This document shows positions 1 through 9,235 of a stretch of 64,000 bases of DNA, one piece after another. How positions within the stretch are numbered: the first letter of the stretch is position 1; the number at the start of each line of letters is the position of its first letter. A program made the translations under genes and the position numbers. The notes under the pieces were generated by a model. That model was given only the letters and a program-made list of their open reading frames with translations. It had not been told where the DNA came from and did not search any database. The DNA lies in assembly GCF_007097245.1 (NCBI RefSeq), contig NZ_VJZT01000001.1, forward strand, positions 434,001 through 498,000, written 5' to 3'. Origin of the DNA: Flavobacterium restrictum. GTDB taxonomy: Bacteria > Bacteroidota > Bacteroidia > Flavobacteriales > Flavobacteriaceae.

Positions 1-1707
1 TAAATCTATTAAATCCGCTGCTATTTCAGGATTTTTGGATAGGGTTTCTAATGCCCAATGTACCCCTGCACCAAAGGTAATAATCGTAACATCCGTTCCT
101 TTTTGCAACAAAGCGGCTTTTCCTAGCGGAATCGTGTAATAATCCGTAGGGACTTCCTGCGAAATACTGCGGTACAATTGCTTGTGTTCAAAGTACAAAA
201 CAGGATTTGGATCATTGATTGCGGCATTCAACAACCCTTTGGCATCATACGGAAATGCGGGATAAACAACCTTTAAACCCGGTGTTTTGGTAAACCAAGC
301 TTCATTGGTTTGTGAATGAAAAGGCCCCGCTTGTGTGCCGCCACCGCAAGGCATTCGTACCACTACATCGGCTTTTTCTTGCCAGCGGTAATGGGATTTT
401 GCCAATAAATTAACGATCGGATTAAATCCCGTCGAAACAAAATCGGCAAATTGCATTTCGACAATCGCTTTATACCCATTTATAGACAATCCCATCCCAG
501 CAGATACAACCGCACTCTCACAAATGGGCGTATTCAAGACGCGTTCTTTGCCAAATTGCACTACAAAACCATCCGTAATTTTGAAGGCACCTCCATATTC
601 GGCAATATCTTGCCCCATGATAACCAAGTTTTTATGTCGGGTCATCGATTCTCGCAAACTATTAGAGATAGCATCTATAAACCTAATTTTCTCGGTGGTT
701 GCATTTGGCTTGACCAACTCAAACGAATAAGGTTTGTAAACATCGTTTATTTCGGTTTCAAGAGTGGCTTTAATTTCGGGTTCGGCATTGGCTATGGCCA
801 AACTGTCATCAATATCTTTTTTGATTTCGGTTCGTACTTCCAAGTCAAAAGCTTCGGTTAGAATGCCATTTTCTAGTAAATAATTCCTGTAATTTTCAAC
901 TGGATCCTTAATCGCCCACAGATCCATTAACTCTTGCGGAACGTATTTCGTGCCACTCGCCTCTTCATGTCCACGCATTCTAAAGGTTTTGAATTCCAAT
1001 AAAACGGGACGTGGTTTCTCGATCATCGACGCCTTCAATTGGCTTAACAAATGGTAGACTTCAAGTATATTATTGCCATCAACGATATGACTTTCCATAC
1101 CGTAACCAATGCCTTTATCGGCAAGATTTTCGCATCGGTATTGCTCTTTTGTGGGTGTCGAAAGTCCGTACCCGTTGTTTTCTATGACAAACATTACGGG
1201 CAATTCCCACACCGAAGCAATGTTCAAAGCTTCATGAAAATCGCCCTCGCTTGTTGCTCCTTCACCGGTAAAAACAGCCGTTATTTTGTCATTTTTTTGG
1301 AGTTTATTTGCCAATGCAATTCCATCAGCAACACCCAATTGTGGCCCCAAATGCGAAATCATTCCTATAATATGGTATTGTTGTGTACCAAAATGAAAAC
1401 TGCGATCCCTACCTTTGGTAAACCCATTGGCTTTGCCTTGCCATTGCGAAAATAGGCGGTACAATGGAATATTTCGTCCTGTAAAAACACCTAAATTACG
1501 GTGCATAGGCAAAATATATTCATCAGCATCCAAAACTGCTGTAACGCCTACAGCGATTGCTTCCTGACCAATTCCCGAAAACCATTTGGACACTTTTCCT
1601 TGTCGGATGAGGATGAGCATTTTCTCCTCAATCAATCGGGGTTTAAGTATTCGCTTGTATAAATCTAATAATTTCTCGTCCGAGAGGTTTTTTCGATCAA
1701 AATTCAT
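1..1707 (-). CDS. 2-oxoacid dehydrogenase E1, fused alpha/beta subunits (partial, C-terminus off the left edge)
   Basis: Thiamine-pyrophosphate-dependent E1 component of a 2-oxoacid dehydrogenase complex, probably the branched-chain or pyruvate type; it decarboxylates the 2-oxoacid and acylates the lipoyl group of E2. The visible 569 codons start at the ATG complementary to 1705-1707 ([10 protein letters not shown]). The alpha part carries the TPP/Mg motif [13 protein letters not shown] at about residues 148-160, followed by IENNGYG. After about residue 330 a beta-subunit domain begins ([11 protein letters not shown]) with the segment [13 protein letters not shown]. Alpha-beta fusion of about 650-670 residues is usual in Bacteroidota. 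The reading frame is open through base 1, so the end is missing. The exact 2-oxoacid cannot be told from sequence alone. Confidence 0.93.
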   Translation of the reverse strand, partial: MNFDRKNLSDEKLLDLYKRILKPRLIEEKMLILIRQGKVSKWFSGIGQEAIAVGVTAVLDADEYILPMHRNLGVFTGRNIPLYRLFSQWQGKANGFTKGRDRSFHFGTQQYHIIGMISHLGPQLGVADGIALANKLQKNDKITAVFTGEGATSEGDFHEALNIASVWELPVMFVIENNGYGLSTPTKEQYRCENLADKGIGYGMESHIVDGNNILEVYHLLSQLKASMIEKPRPVLLEFKTFRMRGHEEASGTKYVPQELMDLWAIKDPVENYRNYLLENGILTEAFDLEVRTEIKKDIDDSLAIANAEPEIKATLETEINDVYKPYSFELVKPNATTEKIRFIDAISNSLRESMTRHKNLVIMGQDIAEYGGAFKITDGFVVQFGKERVLNTPICESAVVSAGMGLSINGYKAIVEMQFADFVSTGFNPIVNLLAKSHYRWQEKADVVVRMPCGGGTQAGPFHSQTNEAWFTKTPGLKVVYPAFPYDAKGLLNAAINDPNPVLYFEHKQLYRSISQEVPTDYYTIPLGKAALLQKGTDVTIITFGAGVHWALETLSKNPEIAADLIDL

Positions 1708-1802
1708 GGTGTTTGCTTAATTAGGATGCTTCAAAGATAAAAAAATATAACAGTTTGATTGTTTTTTGTTATATTATTTTAGTTTGAAATCCGATTTTAG
1801 AA

Positions 1803-1831
1803 TTTGTATTTAAAAATATTCGATACATTTG
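1803..1831 (+). promoter_or_regulatory. Bacteroidota-type promoter for the 2OG oxygenase gene
   Basis: A TACATTTG at 1824-1831 matches the Bacteroidota -7 consensus TAnnTTTG exactly. A TTTG at 1803-1806 can serve as the -33 element, with a slightly short spacer of 17 nt. The ATG at 1878 lies 46 nt downstream of the -7 element. This is a sequence match only. Confidence 0.55.
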
Positions 1832-1877
1832 TAGGGAAGATGTAAAACACTTCTAAAAGTACTAAAATTAAAATACT

Positions 1878-2828
1878 ATGCAAAACATTCCTAGTGTTGA
1901 CTTGCGTGATTTCCTTTCGGATGACCCGAAACGCAAACAAAAATTTGTAAATGAAATCGGAAGTGCTTTTGAAGAAATAGGCTTTGTGGCCTTAAAAGGG
2001 CATTTTTTAAACGATCAATTGGTCGAAGAATTGTATGGCGAAATCAGAAACTTTTTTGCTTTGCCAGTAGCAACCAAAAAAAGCTACGAAATCCCTGGAA
2101 TTGGTGGTCAAAGAGGCTATGTTTCGTTTGGAACAGAACACGCCAAAGGGCGAAAAGAAGGCGATTTGAAAGAGTTTTGGCATTTTGGACAATACGTTGC
2201 CAACGATTCTAAATATGCCACCGAATATCCCGAAAATGTAGTGGTAGCCGAGTTACCAAAATTCAATTCGGCGGGGAAAGAAGCGTATCAAATGCTCGAA
2301 AAAACAGGCGTTTATGTCTTAAGAGCCTTGGCATTGCATTTGGGTTTAGGCGAATTTTATTTTGACGAATATGCCAAGGAAGGAAATTCTATTTTAAGAC
2401 CCATACACTACCCTCCTATCACTGCCGAACCTGCTAATGCGATTCGTGCAGCGGCTCACGGCGACATCAACTTGATAACGCTCTTGATGGGAGCTCAAGG
2501 CAAAGGATTACAAGTACAAAACCACGATGGACAATGGATTGATGCCATTGCGCAACCCGACGAATTGGTAATAAATGTTGGCGATATGCTTTCGCGTCAT
2601 ACCAATAATAAACTAAAATCAACGATTCATCAAGTGGTTAACCCGCCTAGGGAATTGTGGGGAACTTCACGCTATTCGATACCGTTTTTTATGCACCCTG
2701 TGAGCGATATGAAACTAGATTGTCTCGAAAATTGCATAGATGCCGAAAACCCGAAAAAATTCGAAGACATCACCGCTGGTACCTATTTGTATGAGCGTTT
2801 AGTCGATTTGGGATTAATCAAAGTATAA
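1878..2828 (+). CDS. 2-oxoglutarate/Fe(II)-dependent oxygenase, isopenicillin N synthase-like
   Basis: Non-haem iron oxygenase of the isopenicillin N synthase/2OG-Fe(II) family, 316 residues, the usual length. The N-terminal DIOX_N-type segment begins PSVDLRDFLSDD. The C-terminal jelly roll shows the iron ligands H-x-D in AAHGDINLITLL and the distal His in STIHQVVNPP, and the co-substrate-binding Arg in SRYSIPFF. Homologues are common single-copy genes in flavobacteria, usually without known substrate. No biosynthetic cluster surrounds it, so calling it an isopenicillin synthase would be wrong. It has its own promoter and stands divergent from the E1 gene. Confidence 0.9.
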   Translation: MQNIPSVDLRDFLSDDPKRKQKFVNEIGSAFEEIGFVALKGHFLNDQLVEELYGEIRNFFALPVATKKSYEIPGIGGQRGYVSFGTEHAKGRKEGDLKEFWHFGQYVANDSKYATEYPENVVVAELPKFNSAGKEAYQMLEKTGVYVLRALALHLGLGEFYFDEYAKEGNSILRPIHYPPITAEPANAIRAAAHGDINLITLLMGAQGKGLQVQNHDGQWIDAIAQPDELVINVGDMLSRHTNNKLKSTIHQVVNPPRELWGTSRYSIPFFMHPVSDMKLDCLENCIDAENPKKFEDITAGTYLYERLVDLGLIKV

Positions 2829-2911
2829 CAGCATAGCCTTTTAATTTTAAAATTCCAATGCTGCATTTTGAGTTTTGGAATTTTAAAATTGGTAATTTTT
2901 TGAATAAAAAT

Positions 2912-3241
2912 ATGGATTTACAAGACCAACTAAAAAACCTTTTTCCCGACCACAAAATTGCTCCCGAAGAAGCAATCGAGCCAATTGCACACGAATTATA
3001 TGTTCAAAAAGAACCCATGATTTGCAAATTCGAAAAACGTAAAGGAAAAGCCACCACCATAATCGAAGGCTACGAAGGCACCGATGAAGATTTTAAAATC
3101 CTTGCCAAAGAAATCAAAACAAAATTGAGTGTTGGCGGGACTTTCAAGGATGATTCCATCATTATTCAAGGCGATTATCGAGATAAAATAATGGTCATTT
3201 TAAAAGAAAAAGGATTCAAAACAAAACGTGTTGGTGGATAG
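2912..3241 (+). CDS. SUI1/eIF1-like translation factor (YciH family)
   Basis: Small protein of 109 residues of the SUI1/eIF1 family, which in bacteria (YciH) binds the ribosome and influences start-site fidelity. The beta-alpha fold is seen in KRKGKATTIIEGYEG, then the GGTFKDDSIIIQGDYRDKI segment typical of SUI1, and the C-terminal KEKGFKTKRVGG. I chose the ATG at 2912 (MDLQDQLKNLF); an in-frame ATG at 2858 would add 18 residues (MLHFEFWNFKIGNFLNKN) that look like translated leader. It lies 83 nt after the oxygenase and may be co-transcribed. Confidence 0.88.
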   Translation: MDLQDQLKNLFPDHKIAPEEAIEPIAHELYVQKEPMICKFEKRKGKATTIIEGYEGTDEDFKILAKEIKTKLSVGGTFKDDSIIIQGDYRDKIMVILKEKGFKTKRVGG

Positions 3242-3255
3242 CGTTTTAAATTAAA

Positions 3256-3401
3256 AAAAATGAGCAAACTTTAACCTTGCGGACTTTGCCTAAAACCCAA
3301 CGAATTTTGCTTTTAAAAACCAACAAAAACTTGGCGAACCTTGCGTAAAACCTTGCGCTCTTTGCGGTTAAAACTAACAAAAACTTGGCTAATAACTCTT
3401 C
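3256..3401. repeat. Flavobacterial TTTGCG-rich intergenic repeat
   Basis: Intergenic sequence of short related units such as CTTTGCGGTTAAA, CCTTGCGTAAAA and CCTTGCGGACTTTGCC, with two near-identical copies of an AAACTAACAAAAACTTGGC-like segment (about 3319 and 3370). Such TTTGCG blocks recur between genes in flavobacterial genomes. No ORF, RNA gene or terminator stands out. Confidence 0.5.
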
Positions 3402-3417
3402 GTTTAAAATATAAAGT

Positions 3418-4296
3418 ATGTCTATCAAACAATCCGAGTTAATTCTCAATCCCGACGGAAGCGTTTATCACTTGAATTTGAAACCGGAACATATCGCTCG
3501 GGATATTATTTTTGTAGGAGATCAAAATCGGGTTGAAAAAATCACGCAATTTTTTGACAACATCGAATTTTCTATTCAAAAAAGAGAATTCAAAACTCAA
3601 ACAGGAACTTTCAAAGGCAAACGAATTACCGTTATGTCAACTGGAATTGGCCCTGATAATATTGATATTGTGCTGAATGAACTCGATGCTTTGGTCAATA
3701 TTGATCTCAAAACTAGAAAACCAAAACCCACACTTACGGCGCTAAACATCATTCGGATTGGAACGTCAGGTTCGCTTCATGCGAGTATTCCTTGCGATAG
3801 TTTTGTGCTATCAAAATTTGGATTGGGTCTCGACAACATGCTCCGCTCCTACTTGATTGACGAAATTTCGAATCATGAAATCGAAAATGCTTTTATAAAA
3901 CACACCAATTGGGACATACGCAAAGGAAAACCATACGTTATTTCTTGCTCGCCACTACTCGAAAAAAGAATCGAAAGTGACCAGATGCACAAAGGAATTA
4001 CAGCTACTGCAGGCGGATTTTATGGCCCACAAGGGCGCATCTTGCGATTGGAAATTCAGGATTCTACCTTAAATTCAAAAATGGATACATTTGCTTTTGA
4101 AGCCACTAAAATCACCAATCTCGAAATGGAAACAGCCGCTATTTATGGACTTTCGGCACTATTAGGGCATCACTCCCTTTCGCTAAATGCCATTATTGCT
4201 AATAGAGCGACGGGAACTTTTAGCGAAGATCCGTTACTAGCCGTCGATGCTTTGATTGCTTATACACTGGATAAATTGAGTACTCCGGCTTTGTAA
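3418..4296 (+). CDS. Nucleoside phosphorylase (uridine phosphorylase-like)
   Basis: PNP/UDP-family phosphorylase of 292 residues that would split a nucleoside to base and ribose-1-phosphate for salvage. The N-terminal phosphate-site segment FVGDQNRVEKI corresponds to the GDPxR loop of the family, here GDQNR. MSTGIGPDNIDI, IRIGTSGSLH and ITNLEMETAAIYGL (the Met-Glu ribose-binding motif) follow in the expected order. Bacteroidota have a long-branch version of about 290 residues with this layout. The base preference (uridine or purine) is not determined. The ATG at 3418 directly follows the TTTGCG repeat. Confidence 0.88.
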   Translation: MSIKQSELILNPDGSVYHLNLKPEHIARDIIFVGDQNRVEKITQFFDNIEFSIQKREFKTQTGTFKGKRITVMSTGIGPDNIDIVLNELDALVNIDLKTRKPKPTLTALNIIRIGTSGSLHASIPCDSFVLSKFGLGLDNMLRSYLIDEISNHEIENAFIKHTNWDIRKGKPYVISCSPLLEKRIESDQMHKGITATAGGFYGPQGRILRLEIQDSTLNSKMDTFAFEATKITNLEMETAAIYGLSALLGHHSLSLNAIIANRATGTFSEDPLLAVDALIAYTLDKLSTPAL

Positions 4297-4369
4297 CAGT
4301 GGTGTCTTTTATAGGTGCTACACTACTTAATTAGTCCCACTTTTTTTAATTTTCCAAAAAAGAAAAAAA

Positions 4370-4891
4370 ATGAATTTAATCCTAGAAACCAACCGCCTCC
4401 TCTTGCGAGAACTCCAACTTACTGATGCCGAAGCTTTTTTTGCAATGGACAGCAATCCTAATGTTCACCAGTATTTATGGAACAAACCCACGCAAAAAAT
4501 AGAAGAAACAATAGCTATAATCGCCTTTGTAAGAGCGCAGTATGTTGAAAACAATATTGGTCGGTTTGCTATGATTTCAAAAGAAACAAATGAATTTATT
4601 GGCTGGGCTGGCTTGAAATACAATACGGATGTAGTCAATAACAGAACTCATTTTTATGATATTGGCTACCGTTTAGACGAAAAATTTTGGGGCAAAGGCT
4701 ACGCCAGTGAAGCTAGTTTTGCTTGGCTCAATTATGGTTTCAAGACTATGAATATCAAAACAATGACCGCAGCTGCACATACTAATAATGGGGCTTCAAA
4801 CGCCATTCTTCAAAAAATTGGAATGCAATTTACCCAAAACTATCTCGAAGAAGGGATTTCTTGGAATTGGTATGAACTAGAAAACAAGTAA
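4370..4891 (+). CDS. GNAT-family N-acetyltransferase (RimJ/RimL-like)
   Basis: Acetyl-CoA-dependent N-acetyltransferase of 173 residues, RimJ/RimL subfamily. It starts with the standard LILETNRLLLRELQLTDAE strand, and has the acetyl-CoA pyrophosphate loop in EKFWGKGYASEA and the C-terminal ASNAILQKIGMQF segment. The acceptor (ribosomal protein N-terminus, small molecule or antibiotic) cannot be inferred. The gene stands alone between the phosphorylase and the SDR gene. Confidence 0.88.
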   Translation: MNLILETNRLLLRELQLTDAEAFFAMDSNPNVHQYLWNKPTQKIEETIAIIAFVRAQYVENNIGRFAMISKETNEFIGWAGLKYNTDVVNNRTHFYDIGYRLDEKFWGKGYASEASFAWLNYGFKTMNIKTMTAAAHTNNGASNAILQKIGMQFTQNYLEEGISWNWYELENK

Positions 4892-4938
4892 TTTTTAAGG
4901 AGTTGTTAAAATAAGGAATAACTTCATTTTTTTAAAAC

Positions 4939-4946
4939 TATCTTTG
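4939..4946 (+). promoter_or_regulatory. -7 element upstream of the SDR gene
   Basis: TATCTTTG matches TAnnTTTG exactly, 19 nt before the ATG at 4966. No convincing -33 TTTG is present at the usual distance, so this is a partial match. Confidence 0.4.
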
Positions 4947-4965
4947 TTCGTACAACAAATCAATA

Positions 4966-6090
4966 ATGAAAATACTACTTACAGGTGCAACTGGCGTTTT
5001 AGGTTCTCATATTATGTATGAAATTCTGGAACTTTTTATTACCAAAAACAACAGCGGAAAACTCTTTATAATTACCCGTAACAAGGGCAAAAATTCGGCA
5101 CAAGATCGAATAAACGAATTATTATCCAGCGATTATACCCCAAAAATTCTTGTAGAAAAAGGACTTGAAAAACTACACCAATACATCGAAATCATCGATT
5201 CGGATTTGGCAACAGTAGACGCCTCTTTTTCAGCCAAAATAAAAGACGCTTATTTCATTCATTCTGCTGGATACGTGAATTTATCCACGGATGCCGATCA
5301 AAAAGAAAAGATTTTTGAGGAAAATGCCCAAATTACCAAAACTCTTTTCCATACTTTTCATCCCTTTATCAAGAAATTCATTTACATAGGAACCGCTTTT
5401 TCATCCGGCATTCGCAAAGGATTAATCGACAATAATTTTCATAATTTAGACTTCACACCCGAGCATCGCAATGCCTATGAAGATGCTAAATTTCACTCCG
5501 AAAACTACATAGCACAACAATGCAAACGGTTACATTTGCCATTCCAGATTTTGCGTCCCAGCGTTATTGGTGGCAAAATGCTGGGTAACGAAAGCACGTA
5601 TTTCATCCCAAAATACATGGTTTTTTATCTCTTGGCAAAGTTTTTTCACTTTACATCACAGCGAAAAGGCGAGCAAGAAAACGTCCGTTTTATCATCAAC
5701 AAGGATACTGGTTTGAACATTATTCCAGTCGATTATGTTGCCAAAGTGATTGTAAATACCTTCGAAAGAAATGATATTGAGCAACTCAATATTGTACACA
5801 ACAAAAGCTTTAATATGGCCACTGGACTGCAATTAATCATGCAAGAAGTGGGCTATACCAATTTTACGTTGATACAAAATTCACTCGATTTTAAATACAA
5901 AAATACCATCGAAAAACTGTATTACGAAAGCATTGGCAAACACTTAAGCCCCTATTTTACAACGGCTGCCAATGAATACGACACCACTTTATTGAACACC
6001 ATTCTCGAAATCCCAAAACTAGATTCCGAAGCCTTTACCAATATGATTCGCTACGCAAGATTGAATAATTTTAAAGATATAAATGTGTAA
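4966..6090 (+). CDS. NAD(P)-dependent SDR, thioester-reductase/male-sterility-like
   Basis: Extended short-chain dehydrogenase of 374 residues with the Rossmann motif TGATGVLGSHI at residues 7-17, as in thioester-reductase (NAD_binding_4) proteins that reduce acyl thioesters or act on lipid-linked substrates. The YxxxK pair is visible in AYEDAKFHSENY, and LRPSVIGGKMLG matches the extended-SDR region after it. There is no adenylation or carrier domain, so it is a free-standing reductase of unknown substrate. Its own -7 element lies just upstream. Confidence 0.8.
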   Translation: MKILLTGATGVLGSHIMYEILELFITKNNSGKLFIITRNKGKNSAQDRINELLSSDYTPKILVEKGLEKLHQYIEIIDSDLATVDASFSAKIKDAYFIHSAGYVNLSTDADQKEKIFEENAQITKTLFHTFHPFIKKFIYIGTAFSSGIRKGLIDNNFHNLDFTPEHRNAYEDAKFHSENYIAQQCKRLHLPFQILRPSVIGGKMLGNESTYFIPKYMVFYLLAKFFHFTSQRKGEQENVRFIINKDTGLNIIPVDYVAKVIVNTFERNDIEQLNIVHNKSFNMATGLQLIMQEVGYTNFTLIQNSLDFKYKNTIEKLYYESIGKHLSPYFTTAANEYDTTLLNTILEIPKLDSEAFTNMIRYARLNNFKDINV

Positions 6091-6094
6091 TTTC

Positions 6095-6185
6095 AGGAGC
6101 TATTTCCCGCCATTCGCTGTATCTTTTCCTGGCTAAAGAAGCCAGAAAAAGGATGCCGCTACTGTCGGGGCTAGGGAATCCGTTT
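6095..6185. repeat. Flavobacterial framework repeat with internal hairpin
   Basis: Conserved flanks GGAGCTATTTCCCGC and GTCGGGGCTAGGGAATC enclose a small hairpin (CTGGCT/AGCCAG, about 6129-6146) between a T-rich and an A-rich run. This layout of fixed ends around a variable stem-loop is seen in intergenic flavobacterial repeats and matches the design of the elements at 11447 and 40761, though the framework sequence differs. It may also serve as a terminator for the SDR gene. Confidence 0.6.
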
Positions 6186-6202
6186 TCAAAAAAAAATCAC
6201 GT

Positions 6203-7054
6203 ATGACACCAATAAAAATAGTAGGCGTTCCAGAACATTTCAATTTTCCGTGGCATCTTGCCCTCGAAAAAAAAGCTTTTGAAAACGAAAACATCCATTT
6301 ACAATGGACAGATATTCCCGAAGGAACAGGCAAAATGTGCCAAATGCTTCGGGATGACGAAACCGATATTGCCGTAATCCTAACCGAAGGAATTGTAAAG
6401 GATATTGCTGCTGGAAACCCATCCAAAATCGTGCAAATATATGTAGCAACGCCTTTGATATGGGGGATTCATGTTGCAGCACAATCCCATTACAAAACAC
6501 TTTCGGATTTAGAAAATACCAAAGCCGCCATTTCAAGAGTGGGTTCCGGTTCGCAATTAATGACCTATGTAAATGCTCACAATCAAGGCTGGAAAACGAC
6601 TAACTTGCCATTCGAAATTGTAAATACTATCGATGGCGCCGTCGCTGCTTTGACCCAAGGAACTGCGGATTATTTTATGTGGGAACACTTCATGACACAG
6701 CCGTTAGTCGATCAAGGTATTTTTAGACGCCTTGGAGATTGTCCTACACCTTGGCCTAGTTTTGTAATTGCGGTTCGGGATGAAATTTTAGAAAAACAAC
6801 CTAAAATCATTGCCAAAATTCTTGAAATCATCAATCAAGAAATGCTTTTTTTTAAAGAAATCCCGGCTATTGATTCGGTTTTGGCGAAGCATTTTAATCA
6901 AAAAAAAGCGGCTATTCAAGAGTGGTTAGCAGTAACCGAATGGTCTCAAAAACCACTTTCGGAAGAAATGGTTGATAAAGTTCAAAATCAATTATTTGAG
7001 CTGGGTATTATTGATAAAATAAGTACTTTTGCTACACTCGTAAAAGCCGTATAG
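6203..7054 (+). CDS. Periplasmic-binding-protein-II fold protein without signal peptide
   Basis: Protein of 283 residues resembling substrate-binding proteins of nitrate/sulfonate/thiamine-precursor ABC transporters (NMT1/SsuA-like). Seen: IKIVGVPEHFNFPWHLALEK at the start, DIAVILTEGIVKDIAAGNP, then SRVGSGSQLMTYVNA and the late TADYFMWEHFM segment. It begins directly with the mature-type domain and has no signal peptide or lipobox, so it is predicted cytoplasmic, and no permease or ATPase gene is adjacent. It may be a ligand sensor or an enzyme of unknown reaction. Confidence 0.78.
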   Translation: MTPIKIVGVPEHFNFPWHLALEKKAFENENIHLQWTDIPEGTGKMCQMLRDDETDIAVILTEGIVKDIAAGNPSKIVQIYVATPLIWGIHVAAQSHYKTLSDLENTKAAISRVGSGSQLMTYVNAHNQGWKTTNLPFEIVNTIDGAVAALTQGTADYFMWEHFMTQPLVDQGIFRRLGDCPTPWPSFVIAVRDEILEKQPKIIAKILEIINQEMLFFKEIPAIDSVLAKHFNQKKAAIQEWLAVTEWSQKPLSEEMVDKVQNQLFELGIIDKISTFATLVKAV

Positions 7055-7072
7055 ACCACGCTTTTGTATCCT

Positions 7073-8005
7073 ATGACAACATACGAAAAAATTGATTTAA
7101 AGAAAATAAAAGCCAAACTTCAGGTCAAAAAACCTTGGGATCATATTATCATTTTTTCTTTGAATTTATTAATTACTTTCCCTGTTTTCATCATTTTGCA
7201 CCAAAATTTAATCAATCCCAATTGGCCTTTTCACTTGGATCGTGTTTTTTTATTTCTAGTGCTTTTGGCCGTTATTCATTATGTTTTAATTTCCTTACGC
7301 ACCATTATTATAGTTTGTTTGGCACTTTATTTTTTGGTGTTATTTTATGGAACGGTATTGGGAAATTATGGTTTCAATAACGTTTTTGAAGACTATAATT
7401 CCATGGTGTACACGATGTCTGATAATCCGTATCCGCAAGATATTATCATTGCTAAACTGCTTCCTTTTCCTAACAAATCCAAAATCATTCAAGCCATTGA
7501 ATACGAAAATCCAAAAGTTCGGAATTTTGCCATTATGGCTACTTCAAAACATTTTAAAAACATAAAAGGCTACTCGGATTACCGCACGATAATGCAATGT
7601 TTTGCCGTTTTCAAAGAAATAAATAACCGTTGGAATTACGTAAACGACCCCAAAGAAGGCGATTATATAGCCACAGCAAGCGAGTCGTTGCTTTATTTCT
7701 CGGGAGATTGTGACGATCATTCTATACTCATGGCGGCTTGTGTTAGAGCCATAGGTGGAACCCCGAGATTGATTCATACCAAAGGGCATATTTATCCCGA
7801 AATTTTGATTGGTTCGTTAATCGATTTAGAAAAAGTAAATTTCCTTATCAAAAATGTTTTGTTCGAAAAGGAAAGTCAAAAGCAACAATTGCATTACCAT
7901 ATAGACGAGCGCGGTCAAGTGTGGTTGAATTTGGATTATACGGCTCATTATCCAGGAGGCCCCTTCCTGTCCGAAGAAATTCTGGGAGCTTTAACTTTGA
8001 ATTGA
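7073..8005 (+). CDS. Membrane-anchored transglutaminase-like protein
   Basis: 310 residues. Two or three membrane segments occupy about residues 20-105 (IIIFSLNLLITFPVFIIL, VFLFLVLLAVIHYVLISL, TIIIVCLALYFLVLFYGTVL). A transglutaminase/protease-like domain follows, with the catalytic Cys in YFSGDCDDHSILMAA, His in HTKGHIYPE and Asp in VWLNLDYTAHYPGG. Family members are cysteine proteases or amidases, or inactive scaffolds. I use the ATG at 7073; a TTG at 7064 would add three residues. It starts 18 nt after the binding-protein gene, suggesting co-transcription. Confidence 0.82.
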   Translation: MTTYEKIDLKKIKAKLQVKKPWDHIIIFSLNLLITFPVFIILHQNLINPNWPFHLDRVFLFLVLLAVIHYVLISLRTIIIVCLALYFLVLFYGTVLGNYGFNNVFEDYNSMVYTMSDNPYPQDIIIAKLLPFPNKSKIIQAIEYENPKVRNFAIMATSKHFKNIKGYSDYRTIMQCFAVFKEINNRWNYVNDPKEGDYIATASESLLYFSGDCDDHSILMAACVRAIGGTPRLIHTKGHIYPEILIGSLIDLEKVNFLIKNVLFEKESQKQQLHYHIDERGQVWLNLDYTAHYPGGPFLSEEILGALTLN

Positions 8006-8213
8006 TGGGCTTGTTTTAGTGTTACAACCAACTTTTCGGGTAATTTTTGCACGAAATACAAAGCCCTAGCTTACCCCAAGAAGGCTTTTTAATAGGGAAA
8101 AACAATTTTCCAAACTCTTTTTCTAAATGGTACGAAATGGAATAGTAAGTTAATCCATTAATAAATGTTTTTTTTTGATTTCCAATAGTTTAGGTCAAGA
8201 CCTTCATTTTAAA

Positions 8214-8870
8214 CTATTTGTTCGTATCAACTTCAATGGCTTGTTGAATAATCGTACGAGAATCAGCACTTGACATGGGTCTAACGGTACGATTGGTAAC
8301 TTTCCAACCAGCAGTAGTCCGCACGAGTTTCCATTGGTTGATGGTAAGTTGATAAATAGAAAACCCGGGAGAAGTTCCTTTTCCAGGCAATTTTACGTGT
8401 GAGGCTGTGCTGTCAGGCATTACTATGAGCAAATAACCCGTAGCAACAGCAGTATTGCCCTGTAGTGTGATATGAGGAAGCATTGCTAAATGAGACATTC
8501 CAGCCTGGATTGCCTGCTTCTGCTCGGGTGCATTGACGATTTTCAAGATTTCATCTCTACCTTTATCTTGCTTTGCAGCACCACGATCAAAAGTGGCATC
8601 CTCGGTAAACATTTTTGTCCAATACGATTCGGACGCTACATCGGAACTAAAAGCAGAACCCGCAAGAAGGTTTAGGATTTCGAGGCGGTCTTCGATGGCT
8701 GTAATTCGGGCGAGAAGGTCTTCTGTATTCAAAGTAGTTGTTGAGGTGTGATGCGTTGGGGGGATTGTTTTGTGTTTTGCTCCCACTTTCTGGGCAGCAA
8801 GTAGGGTAGACATTAGTACCAAGGCTGTACACAATACAAATCGCATGGTAAGATTGGTTTGGGTTTTCAT
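8214..8870 (-). CDS. Exported NTF2/SnoaL-like protein
   Basis: 218 residues with a signal peptide (hydrophobic FVLCTALVLMSTLLAA, likely cut near residue 26). It then has a SnoaL-like/NTF2 fold domain with ITAIEDRLEILNLL, YWTKMFTEDATFDRGA and the closing WKLVRTTAGWKVTNRTVRPM. Such domains act as small-molecule enzymes or binding folds. It is the last gene of the leftward catabolic operon that starts at about 13.7 kb, which suggests a role with the same substrate outside the cytoplasm. The function is not recognised. Confidence 0.75.
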   Translation of the reverse strand: MKTQTNLTMRFVLCTALVLMSTLLAAQKVGAKHKTIPPTHHTSTTTLNTEDLLARITAIEDRLEILNLLAGSAFSSDVASESYWTKMFTEDATFDRGAAKQDKGRDEILKIVNAPEQKQAIQAGMSHLAMLPHITLQGNTAVATGYLLIVMPDSTASHVKLPGKGTSPGFSIYQLTINQWKLVRTTAGWKVTNRTVRPMSSADSRTIIQQAIEVDTNK

Positions 8871-8900
8871 TTTTGATAGTTTAAAATTAATTACTAAAAC

Positions 8901-9218
8901 CTAAACCAGATACTCCTCTCGAACGGGGCAAAAGACATCAAATAGTTTGCATTTTGTGAGTGCTTTTCCTCCGTGTACCACGTTAGAGGGTATTACAACT
9001 AGCTGCCCTTTTTTGTAGATTTTTGTTTCCTTGCCAATGGTCATTTCAAATTGTCCTTCCAAAACTTGGGTCACTTGTTCGTGAATATGCGAATGTGCGG
9101 GCAAAATGGCACCTTCCTCAACATCCCAATACCCCAAGGTAAAAGTATCTGCATGAACAAATTGTGCCTTGAAACCGTCTTTAATTTCCTTTTGTGGTAG
9201 TGCCTTTATTTCGATCAT
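8901..9218 (-). CDS. Small cupin-domain protein
   Basis: Single cupin domain of about 105 residues. Both metal-binding cupin motifs are visible: LPAHSHIHEQVTQVLEGQF (G(X)5HXH(X)3-4E-type) and VVIPSNVVHGGKAL. This looks like a one-domain dioxygenase/isomerase or a metabolite-binding protein. The ATG at 9218 is chosen; a GTG at 9221 would add one residue. It lies between the exported NTF2-like gene and the SDR of the CoA-catabolic operon and is probably co-transcribed. Confidence 0.82.
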   Translation of the reverse strand: MIEIKALPQKEIKDGFKAQFVHADTFTLGYWDVEEGAILPAHSHIHEQVTQVLEGQFEMTIGKETKIYKKGQLVVIPSNVVHGGKALTKCKLFDVFCPVREEYLV

Positions 9219-9235
9219 CACTTTAGATTAATTAT

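Noticed and set aside
451..1455. Plus-strand open frames inside the E1 dehydrogenase
   Set aside because: The minus strand carries an uninterrupted, family-typical E1 protein over the whole stretch.
8041..8150. Gene remnant ending in a short readable stretch (SFSKWYEME)
   Set aside because: Too short and without enough similarity to any family to call a pseudogene.
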